From contig NZ_CAKXZT010000168.1 in assembly GCF_935825525.1 (NCBI RefSeq), forward strand, positions 147,148-211,147: a stretch of 64,000 bases of DNA, in the 5' to 3' direction. The translations under genes and the position numbers were made by a program. The notes beneath the pieces are model-generated. The model did not search any database. It worked only from the letters and a program-made list of their open reading frames with translations, and was not told the origin of the DNA. The stretch is from Mesorhizobium escarrei (GTDB lineage Bacteria > Pseudomonadota > Alphaproteobacteria > Rhizobiales > Rhizobiaceae). This document shows positions 1 through 8,629 of the stretch, in pieces. Every line of letters begins with the position of its first letter. Position 1 is the stretch's first letter.

Positions 1-1041
1 TCGATGGTGGCGACGCTGCTCGAAGCCGGCGGGCTCGATCCGACCGTGATCAATGGCGGCATCATCAATGCCTACGGCACCAACGCCCGCATGGGCGATG
101 GCGAATGGATGGTGGTGGAGGCCGATGAGAGCGACGGCACGTTCCTGAAGCTGCCGGCCGAGATTGCCGTCGTCACCAACATCGATCCCGAACATCTCGA
201 CCATTACGGCTCCTTCGACAAGGTGCGGGAGGCCTTTCGCCAGTTCGTCGAGAACGTGCCGTTCTACGGCTTCGGCGTCATGTGCACCGACCATCCGGAG
301 GTGCAGGCGCTGGTCAGCCGCATCGAGGACCGGCGCGTCATCACCTATGGCCAGAACGCACAGGCCGACGTGCGTTTCATCAATCACCACATGGATGGCC
401 CGACCTCGGAGTTCGACGTGGTGATCCGCGACCGCAAGACCCGCGGCCAGTCGACGATATCAGGCCTGCGCCTGCCGATGCCCGGCCGGCACAACGTCGC
501 CAATGCGACGGCGGCGATCGCCGTCGCGCATGAGCTCGGCCTTTCGGCCGAGGCGATCAGGAAGGGCCTGTCGTCGTTCGCCGGCGTCAAGCGGCGCTTT
601 ACGCGTACCGGTTCGTGGAACGGCATCGATGTGTTCGACGACTACGGCCACCATCCGGTCGAGATCACAGCGGTTCTGAAGGCGGCGCGCGATGCCACCC
701 AGGGCCGCGTCATCGCCATTGCCCAGCCGCACCGCTTCACCCGGCTGCATGATCTGTTCGACGAGTTCTCGGTCTGCTTCAACGATGCCGACACGGTGAT
801 GGTGGCGCCGGTCTATGCGGCTGGCGAAGAGCCGATCGATGGAGTGACGTCCGAGGCATTGGTGTCGCGAATCCGCTCCGGCGGCCATCGCGACGCGCGC
901 TACATCGAAGGCCCCGCGGCGATTGCGCCGGTTATCCGCGACCTGGCCAAACCAGGCGATTTCATCGTCTTCCTCGGCGCCGGCAACATCACGCAATGGG
1001 CCTACGCGCTGCCCAGGGAACTCGGCGGGACCGCCTCATGA
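1..1041 (+). CDS. murC: UDP-N-acetylmuramate--L-alanine ligase, 3' part
   Basis: MurC adds L-alanine to UDP-N-acetylmuramate in the cytoplasm, the first amino-acid step of peptidoglycan precursor synthesis. The window opens inside the gene, in frame from base 1; the first residues (SMVATLLEAGG) normally come just after the family's GTHGKTTT P-loop, so the N-terminal Rossmann domain and the P-loop lie off the left edge. Visible Mur-ligase landmarks are EADESDGTF, TNIDPEHLDHYG, the DDYGHHPVEI motif and QPHRFTR, followed by the C-terminal ligase domain. The stop TGA overlaps the ATG of murB (ATGA), so the two are translationally coupled. Identification is secure; only the 5' end is missing. Confidence 0.96.
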   Translation, partial: SMVATLLEAGGLDPTVINGGIINAYGTNARMGDGEWMVVEADESDGTFLKLPAEIAVVTNIDPEHLDHYGSFDKVREAFRQFVENVPFYGFGVMCTDHPEVQALVSRIEDRRVITYGQNAQADVRFINHHMDGPTSEFDVVIRDRKTRGQSTISGLRLPMPGRHNVANATAAIAVAHELGLSAEAIRKGLSSFAGVKRRFTRTGSWNGIDVFDDYGHHPVEITAVLKAARDATQGRVIAIAQPHRFTRLHDLFDEFSVCFNDADTVMVAPVYAAGEEPIDGVTSEALVSRIRSGGHRDARYIEGPAAIAPVIRDLAKPGDFIVFLGAGNITQWAYALPRELGGTAS

Positions 1042-2003
1042 CGCGCGGTCAGGCGTTGATCGACAAGCTTGGCGGCCGGCTTGCCGGCCTGCGCGGTCGC
1101 ATCACGCCGAATGCCGAGATGGACAAGATCACCTGGTTCCGCGCCGGCGGGCTGGCCGACGCACTGTTCCAGCCGGCCGACGAAGATGATCTCGCTGCGT
1201 TCCTGAGAGCAGTGCCCGAGGAGATACCGCTGACCACCGTCGGTATCGGCTCGAACCTGCTTGTCCGTGACGGCGGTATTGCGGGCTTCGTCATCCGGCT
1301 TTCGGCCAAGGGCTTTGGCGAAGCCGAAGTGATTGCGCCGACCACGATCAAGGCGGGCGCGGCCACGCCCGACAAACGCCTTGCCGCTGTCGCCTATCAG
1401 GCTGGTATAGGCGGCTTTGAGTTTTACCACGGCATTCCGGGCGCCATCGGCGGTGCGCTGAGGATGAATGCCGGCGCCAATGGCGTCGAGACGCGCGAGC
1501 GCGTTGTCGAGGTGCGGGCGCTCGACCGCAAGGGCAATGTGCATACGCTGAGCAACGCCGATATGGGCTACGCCTATCGCCATTCGGCAGCACCTGCCGG
1601 GCTGATCTTCACATCGGCCGTGTTCGAAGGCGTTTTGGCAGACAAGGCCGCGATCAAGGCGGCAATGGACGCCGTCCAGCACCATCGCGAGACCGTGCAG
1701 CCGATCCGCGAAAAGACCGGCGGCTCGACCTTCAAGAATCCGGAGGGCACCTCGGCCTGGAAGGAGATCGACAGAGCGGGCTGTCGGGGGCTGATGATCG
1801 GCGGCGCGCAGATGTCGCCGATGCATTGCAACTTCATGATCAACACGGGAACCGCGACCGGCTACGACCTTGAATATCTTGGCGAGACGGTGCGCACGCG
1901 CGTGCTCGAAAGGTCGGGCATCCGGCTGCATTGGGAAATCAAGCGCATCGGCAAATTCCGGCCGGGGCACGAGGTCCAGGAATTCCTCGGACAGTTGCTA
2001 TAA
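1038..2003 (+). CDS. murB: UDP-N-acetylenolpyruvoylglucosamine reductase
   Basis: MurB is the FAD- and NADPH-dependent reductase that turns UDP-GlcNAc-enolpyruvate into UDP-MurNAc. The 321-residue protein has the FAD-binding PCMH part (VGIGSNLLVRDGGI), the GIPGAIGGALRMNAGANG flavin-binding loop, GGSTFKNPEG, which carries the proton-donor serine region, and MHCNFMINTG near the C-terminal domain, all typical of the family. The start is the ATG that overlaps the murC stop; an in-frame start 42 bases upstream would lie inside murC and is less likely. It is followed by a 304-base gap before ddl, so ddl may have its own promoter. Confidence 0.96.
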   Translation: MTRGQALIDKLGGRLAGLRGRITPNAEMDKITWFRAGGLADALFQPADEDDLAAFLRAVPEEIPLTTVGIGSNLLVRDGGIAGFVIRLSAKGFGEAEVIAPTTIKAGAATPDKRLAAVAYQAGIGGFEFYHGIPGAIGGALRMNAGANGVETRERVVEVRALDRKGNVHTLSNADMGYAYRHSAAPAGLIFTSAVFEGVLADKAAIKAAMDAVQHHRETVQPIREKTGGSTFKNPEGTSAWKEIDRAGCRGLMIGGAQMSPMHCNFMINTGTATGYDLEYLGETVRTRVLERSGIRLHWEIKRIGKFRPGHEVQEFLGQLL

Positions 2004-2307
2004 GGACTCGACAACACAGTTTTCGCGGCCGTTTTTGCCGAAAGTGAATCTCGCGGAATCGTAAGGACTTGCCAGCGATTCAACTCTCTGATTCTCTGCC
2101 CTGAAGCGTTTCCTGATTTGAGTCGTTTTGACGCGTCACCAGCGTTTTTCCGTCAGGGGCAGCCTGCCGGGAGACTAGGGGACTCGATGTTGCAGAAATC
2201 ATCAGAGCAGGGGCTGCTCCGAGCGTTCGAGTGTATGGCCCTTATCCGGGGCGTGTGAGATGCAGACCCGCCGTGAAAGGGCCCGCCGTGAGAGGGAATG
2301 ACGGGAA
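2004..2307. other. murB-ddl intergenic region without a recognised gene
   Basis: This is the longest gap inside the dcw cluster. I see no coding sequence with a family resemblance and no strong terminator. Its lower GC around 2040-2150 and the lack of overlap with ddl make an internal promoter for ddl-ftsQAZ plausible, but no clean -35/-10 pair stands out. Confidence 0.4.
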
Positions 2308-3234
2308 ATGAAAAGCAAGCACGTGGCCGTCCTCCTGGGTGGATTCTCGTCCGAGCGGCCCGTGTCCTTGTCTTCGGGGAAAGCCTGTGCTGATGCGCTC
2401 GAGACGGAAGGCTACCAGGTCACTCGCGTCGACGTCTCGCGCGATGTTGGATCGGTGCTGGCTGAGCTCAAGCCTGATGTTGCCTTCAATGCGCTGCATG
2501 GTCCTTTCGGCGAGGACGGCACCATCCAGGGCATCCTCGAATATCTTGCCATCCCCTACACCCATTCCGGCGTGCTCGCCTCGGCGCTTGCCATGAACAA
2601 GGAGCAAGCCAAGAAGATCGCCAGGTCTGTCGGCATTCCGGTCGCCGAATCGAAGGTGGTCAATCGCTTCGCCATCCAGAACAAGCACCCGATGAAGCCG
2701 CCCTACGTCGTCAAGCCGGTCAATGAGGGGTCGAGCTTCGGTGTCGTCATCGTGCACGAAGGGCAGTCGCATCCGTCGCAGGTCATCGGTTCGTCCGACT
2801 GGAAGTATGGCGATACCGTCATGGTGGAGCGCTATGTTCACGGGCGGGAGTTGACCTGCGCGGTGATGGGCGATGTGGCGCTCGGCGTCTGCGAGATCAT
2901 CCCGACCGGCCATTCCTTCTACGACTATGATTCAAAATACGTCGCGGGCGGATCAAAACACGAATGCCCTGCAAAAATTTCACCGAATATTTACCAAAAA
3001 ATACAGACACTGACGCTCAAGGCTCACCAAGCTATCGGCTGCCGGGGCGTTTCCCGATCGGACTTCCGTTATGATGATCGACACTCCGAGAACGGCGAAA
3101 TTGTCTGGCTCGAGATCAACACTCAGCCGGGCATGACGCCGACATCCTTGGTGCCTGAAATCGCCGCGCAGTCGGGACACTCGTTCGGCGATTTGTTGAG
3201 TTGGATGGTGGAGGACGCTTCGTGTCTGCGTTGA
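2308..3234 (+). CDS. ddl: D-alanine--D-alanine ligase
   Basis: Ddl joins two D-alanines in an ATP-dependent reaction to make the terminal dipeptide of the peptidoglycan stem peptide. The 308-residue protein starts MKSKHVAVLLGGFSSERPVS, the usual N-terminal glycine-rich loop, and has the ALHGPFGEDGTIQG motif, the ATP-grasp segment PYVVKPVNEGSSFGV, and the Mg-binding C-terminal EINTQPGMTPTSLVPE. Length matches DdlB enzymes. The start ATG follows the G-rich segment GACGGGAA. Its 3' end overlaps ftsQ by 13 bases. Position between murB and ftsQ is the standard one in rhizobial dcw clusters. Confidence 0.96.
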   Translation: MKSKHVAVLLGGFSSERPVSLSSGKACADALETEGYQVTRVDVSRDVGSVLAELKPDVAFNALHGPFGEDGTIQGILEYLAIPYTHSGVLASALAMNKEQAKKIARSVGIPVAESKVVNRFAIQNKHPMKPPYVVKPVNEGSSFGVVIVHEGQSHPSQVIGSSDWKYGDTVMVERYVHGRELTCAVMGDVALGVCEIIPTGHSFYDYDSKYVAGGSKHECPAKISPNIYQKIQTLTLKAHQAIGCRGVSRSDFRYDDRHSENGEIVWLEINTQPGMTPTSLVPEIAAQSGHSFGDLLSWMVEDASCLR

Positions 3235-4163
3235 GGTGGGGACAGGGCAAGGGGAAGGGCGCGGCTGGGCCGACGCTGTTCGGTGTGTCGTTGTCGTTCG
3301 ACCATTTCGTGCTGCCGCGTCTGCTTCGCCGGCCGGCGCGCATGCTGGCGCGCCTGGGCGAGGGCGACTTCGAGGTGCCGCCGTTTTCCGCAGCCATGCT
3401 GTCGGCGGCGCTGCTCGTATCGGGCAGTGCCTATGGCGCCTATCTCGGCGGACATGTCGACGGTATCGTCCAGGGCATCACTGCCCGCACCGGCTTTGCC
3501 GTCGACCAGATCAAGGTCGTCGGCAACCGCGCAACCTCCGAGATCGATATTCTCGACAGGATGCAGCTTGATGGCTGGACGTCGCTGATCGGCTTCGATG
3601 CCGAAGCCGCGCGGGAACGCATCGCCACGCTGCCCTGGGTCGAGGTTGCGGCGGTGCGCAAGGTCTATCCGCACACGCTGGAGGTGCGCATCGAGGAGCG
3701 TGAGCCTTTTGCGCTCTGGCAGCAGGGCAGCGAGCTTTCCGTCATCGAGCGGTCCGGCGCCGTGATCGCGCCATTCTCCGGCGGCAAGCAGTCGCTGCTG
3801 CCCCTGATTGTGGGCACCGGCGCGCCGGCCAAGGCGCCGGATTTCCTGGCCAGGATCAAGAAATATCCAGAGTTTGCCGCACGGATCAAAGGCTATATCC
3901 GCATCGGCGAACGGCGTTGGGACCTGAAGCTGGAAAACGGCATCACGGTCAAGCTTCCCGAGGATGGCGAGGACCAGGCGATCGCCGATCTGGTCAGGAT
4001 GGACCGAGAGAACGGGCTGCTGACGCGCGATATCGCCGGCGTCGACATGCGCCTTTCCGATCGCCTCGTCGTCCAGTTGACGCCGGAGGCGGCGACGCAG
4101 CGTCAGGCCGCGCTCAATGAAAAGCCGAAAATGCCGAAGCGCAAGCCGGAGACGAAGATATGA
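3222..4163 (+). CDS. ftsQ: cell division protein FtsQ
   Basis: FtsQ is the bitopic inner-membrane divisome scaffold that links early and late division proteins. I chose GTG at 3222 because GGAGGA ends six bases before it; a TTG at 3201 is the alternative. The 313-residue product has a basic cytoplasmic N-terminus, one membrane segment around residues 55-76 (AAMLSAALLVSGSAYGAYL), then a POTRA domain (GFAVDQIKVVGNRATSEIDI) and the FtsQ domain with PWVEVAAVRKVYPHTLEVRI. The C-terminal tail is Lys/Pro-rich. It overlaps ddl by 13 bases at its start and ftsA by the ATGA junction at its end, indicating coupled translation. Confidence 0.93.
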   Translation: MSALRWGQGKGKGAAGPTLFGVSLSFDHFVLPRLLRRPARMLARLGEGDFEVPPFSAAMLSAALLVSGSAYGAYLGGHVDGIVQGITARTGFAVDQIKVVGNRATSEIDILDRMQLDGWTSLIGFDAEAARERIATLPWVEVAAVRKVYPHTLEVRIEEREPFALWQQGSELSVIERSGAVIAPFSGGKQSLLPLIVGTGAPAKAPDFLARIKKYPEFAARIKGYIRIGERRWDLKLENGITVKLPEDGEDQAIADLVRMDRENGLLTRDIAGVDMRLSDRLVVQLTPEAATQRQAALNEKPKMPKRKPETKI

Positions 4164-5467
4164 GCTGGCTTGGCGGCAACAGCGACGCCTCGTCGCGCCG
4201 GTCCGGCATCATGACGGTGCTGGATGTCGGCTCGAGCAAGGTCTGCTGCGTGGTGGCCAAGCTCAAGCCGCGCGAGGACGGCATGCTGCTGCGCGGGCGC
4301 TCGCATCGCATACAGGTGATCGGCATCGGCCACCAGAAATCGCAAGGCGTGAAATCGGGTGTCGTCATCGATCTCGACAGGGCCGAGCACGCCATCCGCC
4401 TTGCCGTCGACGCCGCCGAGCGCATGGCCGGGCTGACCGTTGATTCGCTGATCGTCAACATGACGGCCGGCCGGCTGAAGAGCGAAAGCTTCTCGGCAAC
4501 CATCAACCTTGGCGGCCACGAGGCCGACGAGGCCGACATCAAGCGCGTGCTTGCCGCCGGCGCCAAGCAGGCGCTGCGGGCCGAGCGCGAGGTGATCCAT
4601 TCGCTTCCTGTCGGCTTTTCGCTGGACGCCGAGCGCGGCGTGCGTGATCCGCGCGGCATGGTCGGCGACCAGCTCGGCGTCGACATGCACGTGCTGACGG
4701 GTGACGCGGCACCGTTGCGCAATCTGGAGCTTTGCATCAACCGTTCGCACCTGTCGGTCGAGCGCATGGTGGCGACGCCTTATGCCAGCGGGCTTGCCGC
4801 ACTGGTCGACGACGAACTCGAGATGGGCGCAGCCTGCATCGACATGGGCGGCGGCACCACGACGATCTCGATGTTTTCGGAAGGCAAGTTCGTTCATGGC
4901 GACGCCATCGCCATCGGTGGCAACCACGTCACGCTGGACATGGCCAAGGGCCTGTCAACCTCGCTCGACGCCGCCGAGAGGCTGAAAGTGATGCATGGCT
5001 CGGCGCTGCCCGGCAGTGCCGACGACCGCGACCTGGTCTCGATACAGCCGATCGGCGAGGATGGCGAGGTGCCGCTTCAGATCCCGCGTTCGGTGATGAC
5101 GCGCATCATCCGGGCGCGCATCGACGAGACGCTCGAACTGTTGCGCGACCGGCTGAACAGGTCCGGCTACGGCAACGCCGTAGGCAAGCGCGTCGTGCTG
5201 ACCGGCGGCGCCAGCCAGCTTTCCGGCCTGCCCGAGGCAGCGCGCCGCATTCTCGGACGCAATGTGCGCATCGGCCGGCCGCTCGGTGTAGCGGGCCTGC
5301 CGGAGGCGGCCAAGGGGCCGGCTTTCTCGACGCCGGTCGGGCTTCTGATCTACCCGCAGATGGCGAATTTCGAGAGCCATCCGGCGAAAGGAATTTCTGG
5401 TCTCAGGATGACCGGAACAGGCGGAAAACTGCATCGAATGAGTCAGTGGTTGAGAGACAGTTTTTAA
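4160..5467 (+). CDS. ftsA: cell division protein FtsA
   Basis: FtsA is the actin-fold ATPase that tethers FtsZ to the inner membrane. The 435-residue protein shows the first phosphate loop (VLDVGSSKVCCVVAKL), the second nucleotide motif (CIDMGGGTTTISMF), the adenosine motif (RVVLTGGASQLSGL), and the FtsA-specific 1C subdomain after VNMTAGRL. The C-terminal end (LHRMSQWLRDSF) can form the amphipathic membrane-targeting helix. It starts at the ATG overlapping the ftsQ stop and is followed by ftsZ after 67 bases with a GGACGGAGA ribosome site before ftsZ. Confidence 0.96.
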   Translation: MSWLGGNSDASSRRSGIMTVLDVGSSKVCCVVAKLKPREDGMLLRGRSHRIQVIGIGHQKSQGVKSGVVIDLDRAEHAIRLAVDAAERMAGLTVDSLIVNMTAGRLKSESFSATINLGGHEADEADIKRVLAAGAKQALRAEREVIHSLPVGFSLDAERGVRDPRGMVGDQLGVDMHVLTGDAAPLRNLELCINRSHLSVERMVATPYASGLAALVDDELEMGAACIDMGGGTTTISMFSEGKFVHGDAIAIGGNHVTLDMAKGLSTSLDAAERLKVMHGSALPGSADDRDLVSIQPIGEDGEVPLQIPRSVMTRIIRARIDETLELLRDRLNRSGYGNAVGKRVVLTGGASQLSGLPEAARRILGRNVRIGRPLGVAGLPEAAKGPAFSTPVGLLIYPQMANFESHPAKGISGLRMTGTGGKLHRMSQWLRDSF

Positions 5468-5534
5468 ATTGACGGGGACAGCCCCATAGGCGGCCGCAGC
5501 GGCGAAGCGGCGGGAAAGGCAAAGGACGGAGACA

Positions 5535-7193
5535 ATGACCATCAATCTGCAGAAGCCGGACATCACCGAGCTGAAGCCGCGTATCACCGTGTTCGGTGTC
5601 GGCGGCGGCGGCGGCAATGCCGTCAACAACATGATTACCGCTGGCTTGCGCGGCGTCGAATTCGTGGTGGCCAATACCGATGCGCAGGCGCTGACCATGT
5701 CCAAGGCGGATCGCCTGATCCAGCTCGGCGCGCATGTCACCGAGGGCCTGGGTGCGGGATCGCAACCGGAAGTCGGACGCGCCGCGGCGGAGGAATGCAT
5801 CGACGAGATCGTCGATCATCTTTCCAACACCCATATGTGCTTCGTCACTGCCGGCATGGGTGGCGGCACCGGCACCGGGGCCGCCCCTGTCGTTGCGCGT
5901 GCCGCGCGTGAGAAGGGCATTCTCACCGTCGGCGTCGTCACCAAGCCGTTCCATTTCGAAGGCCAGCGCCGCATGAAGACGGCGGATCTGGGCATCGAGG
6001 AATTGCAGAAATGCGTTGATACCCTCATCGTCATCCCCAACCAGAACCTGTTCCGGCTGGCCAATGACAAGACGACCTTCGCCGACGCTTTCGCCATGGC
6101 CGACCAGGTGCTCTATTCCGGCGTCGCCTGCATCACCGACCTGATGGTCAAGGAAGGGCTGATCAACCTCGACTTCGCCGACGTCCGCTCGGTCATGCGC
6201 GAGATGGGCAAGGCGATGATGGGGACGGGCGAAGCTTCCGGCGAGGGTCGCGCCATGGCCGCCGCCGAAGCCGCGATCGCCAACCCGCTGCTCGACGAGA
6301 CCTCGATGAAGGGCGCCAAGGGGCTGTTGATCTCGATCACCGGCGGCCGCGACCTGACCCTGTTCGAAGTCGACGAGGCGGCGACCCGAATTCGCGAGGA
6401 GGTCGACCAGGAAGCTAACATCATCCTGGGTGCGACGTTCGACGAGGATCTCGAAGGCGTCATCCGCGTCTCGGTGGTCGCTACCGGCATCGACAAATCG
6501 GCAGCAGAAATCGCTGCCGCGCCGATCGCCATCCGCACGGCTCCGCCAAAGCCGGTCAGCCGCCCGGCCGCTCCGGTCACGGAAAGCCGTCCGGCGCCTG
6601 TCCAGCAGGGAGGCTACGAGCCGCGCGCCGCCGATCCTGTAGCCGAGGCAATCCAGCTCGCCGAGGCGAATGCGGCGGCGATGGCGCGTCCCGCGCCGGC
6701 CTCCCAGGCGGAAGATTTCCGCCCGCAAAGCAAGATATTCCAGGCGCCGCCGGCCCAGCCGCAGCCGATGCTGCAGCCAATAGTTCAGCAAGCGATGCAG
6801 CCCGCGCCGCAGCGTGAAGTGCTTCAGCCGGCAGCGCCCCAGCGCATGCCGCGCGTCGAGGACTTTCCGCCGGTGGTGAAAGCCGAGGTGGAAGCCAAAA
6901 GCCGTCCGGCCGACCACGAGAACAGCGGACCGATGGGACTGCTCAAGCGCCTGACCAACGGCCTTACCCGCCGCGAAGAAGAGCCTGCACGGCTACAGCC
7001 GGCGCAGCCGCGCGAGCCGAAACTGCGCCAGGCGGCACCCGAAGTGCGCCGCCTTGCCAGCCAGGATCCGCAGCTTTACGCGCCACGCCGCGGCCAGTTG
7101 GACGACCAGGGCCGGCTGACGCCGCAGAGCAGGGCTGTCCAGGAGGACGATCAGCTGGAGATTCCGGCATTCCTGCGCCGCCAGGCCAACTGA
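5535..7193 (+). CDS. ftsZ: cell division protein FtsZ (long-linker rhizobial type)
   Basis: FtsZ is the tubulin-like GTPase that polymerises into the division ring. The GTPase domain spans about residues 12-315, with FGVGGGGGNAVNNM at its start and the tubulin signature GMGGGTGTGAAP. Residues from roughly 320 to 540 form a long Pro/Ala/Gln-rich unstructured linker, and the protein ends with the conserved C-terminal peptide LEIPAFLRRQ that binds FtsA and other membrane tethers. At 552 residues it is far longer than E. coli FtsZ (383) but normal for FtsZ1 of rhizobia. A strong hairpin follows the stop codon (see 7194-7252). Confidence 0.97.
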   Translation: MTINLQKPDITELKPRITVFGVGGGGGNAVNNMITAGLRGVEFVVANTDAQALTMSKADRLIQLGAHVTEGLGAGSQPEVGRAAAEECIDEIVDHLSNTHMCFVTAGMGGGTGTGAAPVVARAAREKGILTVGVVTKPFHFEGQRRMKTADLGIEELQKCVDTLIVIPNQNLFRLANDKTTFADAFAMADQVLYSGVACITDLMVKEGLINLDFADVRSVMREMGKAMMGTGEASGEGRAMAAAEAAIANPLLDETSMKGAKGLLISITGGRDLTLFEVDEAATRIREEVDQEANIILGATFDEDLEGVIRVSVVATGIDKSAAEIAAAPIAIRTAPPKPVSRPAAPVTESRPAPVQQGGYEPRAADPVAEAIQLAEANAAAMARPAPASQAEDFRPQSKIFQAPPAQPQPMLQPIVQQAMQPAPQREVLQPAAPQRMPRVEDFPPVVKAEVEAKSRPADHENSGPMGLLKRLTNGLTRREEEPARLQPAQPREPKLRQAAPEVRRLASQDPQLYAPRRGQLDDQGRLTPQSRAVQEDDQLEIPAFLRRQAN

Positions 7194-7252
7194 CCTGTTA
7201 ACGGTCCGTAACAGTTGTTAACAGGCAGACAAGAAATTGTTTGCCTGTTAAC
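7194..7252 (+). promoter_or_regulatory. Competing hairpins between ftsZ and lpxC
   Basis: Seen directly: GTTAACAGGCA at 7217-7227 is the exact inverse of TGCCTGTTAAC at 7242-7252, and the stem extends inwards by GACAA/TTGTT (one G-T pair) to close on a GAAA tetraloop, giving 16 base pairs. A third arm, CCTGTTAAC at 7194-7202, directly after the ftsZ stop, can pair instead with 7217-7225. There is no T-run after the main hairpin, so it is not a classic terminator. It may stabilise the ftsZ mRNA 3' end, act as an attenuator for lpxC, or be a protein-binding palindrome. Confidence 0.6.
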
Positions 7253-7466
7253 GTCAAAAGTACTTGTAAAACAGGGAGTTGCGAGACCGTATCCGCTTCG
7301 GATTGCGGTTACAGAGAGTAAGAAACCGTGATTTGGAGACTTCCTGCCGGACCACTATCTTCGCCTCGATCAATTTCGGTTTGCTGGGATTCGGGGAAGT
7401 GGCCCTGCCTGCCGATTAAAGAGCCGCGCCCTTGGGCTAGTGAAGCGGACGAAGGCAGTATGGGCT

Positions 7467-8414
7467 ATGGGGTTTGTTTTGCACGACCATCAGACGACAC
7501 TTAAATCGCGTGCGACGCTGACCGGCACCGGCGTTCACAGCGGCAATTCCGTTACCGTCCATTTCCTGCCGGCAGACGCTGATACGGGTGTCGTGTTCCA
7601 GCTTTCGAATGGAAGCGAAGCCCGGGAATTCCGTGCGCTCGTCTCCGAGGTCGGCGCCACCGATCTCTGCACCATGCTCGGCGATCCGGCAGGCGAGCAC
7701 ATCGCCACCGTCGAACATCTGATGGCCACGGTTTTCGGGCTCGGCATCGACAATGTCGTCATCGAGATCGACGGCTGTGAGGTTCCGATCCTCGACGGCA
7801 GCGCCATGGCGTTCGTGGAGGCCATCGACCAGGCGGGCATCGATAAGCTGCCGGTCAAGCGTCGCTACATCCGGGTGGTCAAGCCGGTTCGCATCGAGAA
7901 CGGTGCCTCCTGGGCGGAGTTCAGGCCCTATGACGGCACGCGCTTCGAAATCGAGATCGATTTCGAAAGCCCGGCGATCGGCCGTCAGCTCTTCGCATCC
8001 GACATGAACGCCGACATTTTTCGCCGCGATATCGCGCGGGCCCGTACCTTTGGTTTCATGAAGGACGTCGAGCGGCTGTGGGCAGCCGGCTATGCGCTCG
8101 GCTCCTCGCTGGAAAACTCCCTGGTGATCGGCGACGACAACCGCGTGATCAACATCGGAGGCTTGCGCTATCCCAACGAGTTCGTGCGCCACAAGACGAT
8201 GGACGCCATGGGCGATCTGGCGCTGGCCGGCGCCCGGTTCATTGGCTGCTTCCGTTCCTATCGCGGCGGCCACAGGCTGAATGCGGCAGCGCTGCGCCGC
8301 CTTTTGTCGGACCGTTCGGCGTTCGAGATCGTCGAGACGACACGCCGCGAGCGCGGTCGCACCGTCGAAAAGAGCGCCGTCTATGCACCTGTCTACGCGC
8401 CCTGGATGATCTGA
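7467..8414 (+). CDS. lpxC: UDP-3-O-acyl-N-acetylglucosamine deacetylase
   Basis: LpxC is the zinc deacetylase that commits UDP-3-O-acyl-GlcNAc to lipid A synthesis. The 315-residue protein begins MGFVLHDHQTTLKS and contains the zinc-binding histidine in EHLMATVFGLG and the HKTMDAMGDLALAG motif with the second His and the Asp ligand; HRLNAAALR carries the catalytic histidine region. I start at ATG 7467, about 11 bases after GAAGG; a GTG at 7440 would add nine residues. Its place after ftsZ is standard for alphaproteobacterial dcw clusters, and the hairpin upstream could regulate it. Confidence 0.95.
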   Translation: MGFVLHDHQTTLKSRATLTGTGVHSGNSVTVHFLPADADTGVVFQLSNGSEAREFRALVSEVGATDLCTMLGDPAGEHIATVEHLMATVFGLGIDNVVIEIDGCEVPILDGSAMAFVEAIDQAGIDKLPVKRRYIRVVKPVRIENGASWAEFRPYDGTRFEIEIDFESPAIGRQLFASDMNADIFRRDIARARTFGFMKDVERLWAAGYALGSSLENSLVIGDDNRVINIGGLRYPNEFVRHKTMDAMGDLALAGARFIGCFRSYRGGHRLNAAALRRLLSDRSAFEIVETTRRERGRTVEKSAVYAPVYAPWMI

Positions 8415-8629
8415 TTCTTAACGTTTTTCGAGTTTTATGGCCGCCGGCCCGTGTTGCATGAATGCACCATCGGCCGGCGAAATCACGCAAGTGTGCGGGC
8501 TGCGTCAGGCTGCCACAAAAATGTGCGAATGGCCGGAGATAGCGTTGCCGGGCACGGCGATTATGGTTATGCCTGCTGCCCCAGGGCGAAATGTCGACTG
8601 AAATGACGCCGAAAGGGCGGAATCCAATC

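Noticed and set aside
5403..6917. Long minus-strand open frame opposite ftsZ (504 codons)
   Set aside because: It is the mirror of the GC-rich ftsZ frame, has a His/Arg/Asp-biased composition and no family resemblance.
7217..7252. ftsZ-lpxC hairpin as a simple rho-independent terminator
   Set aside because: No T-run follows on either strand; listed as a regulatory structure instead.
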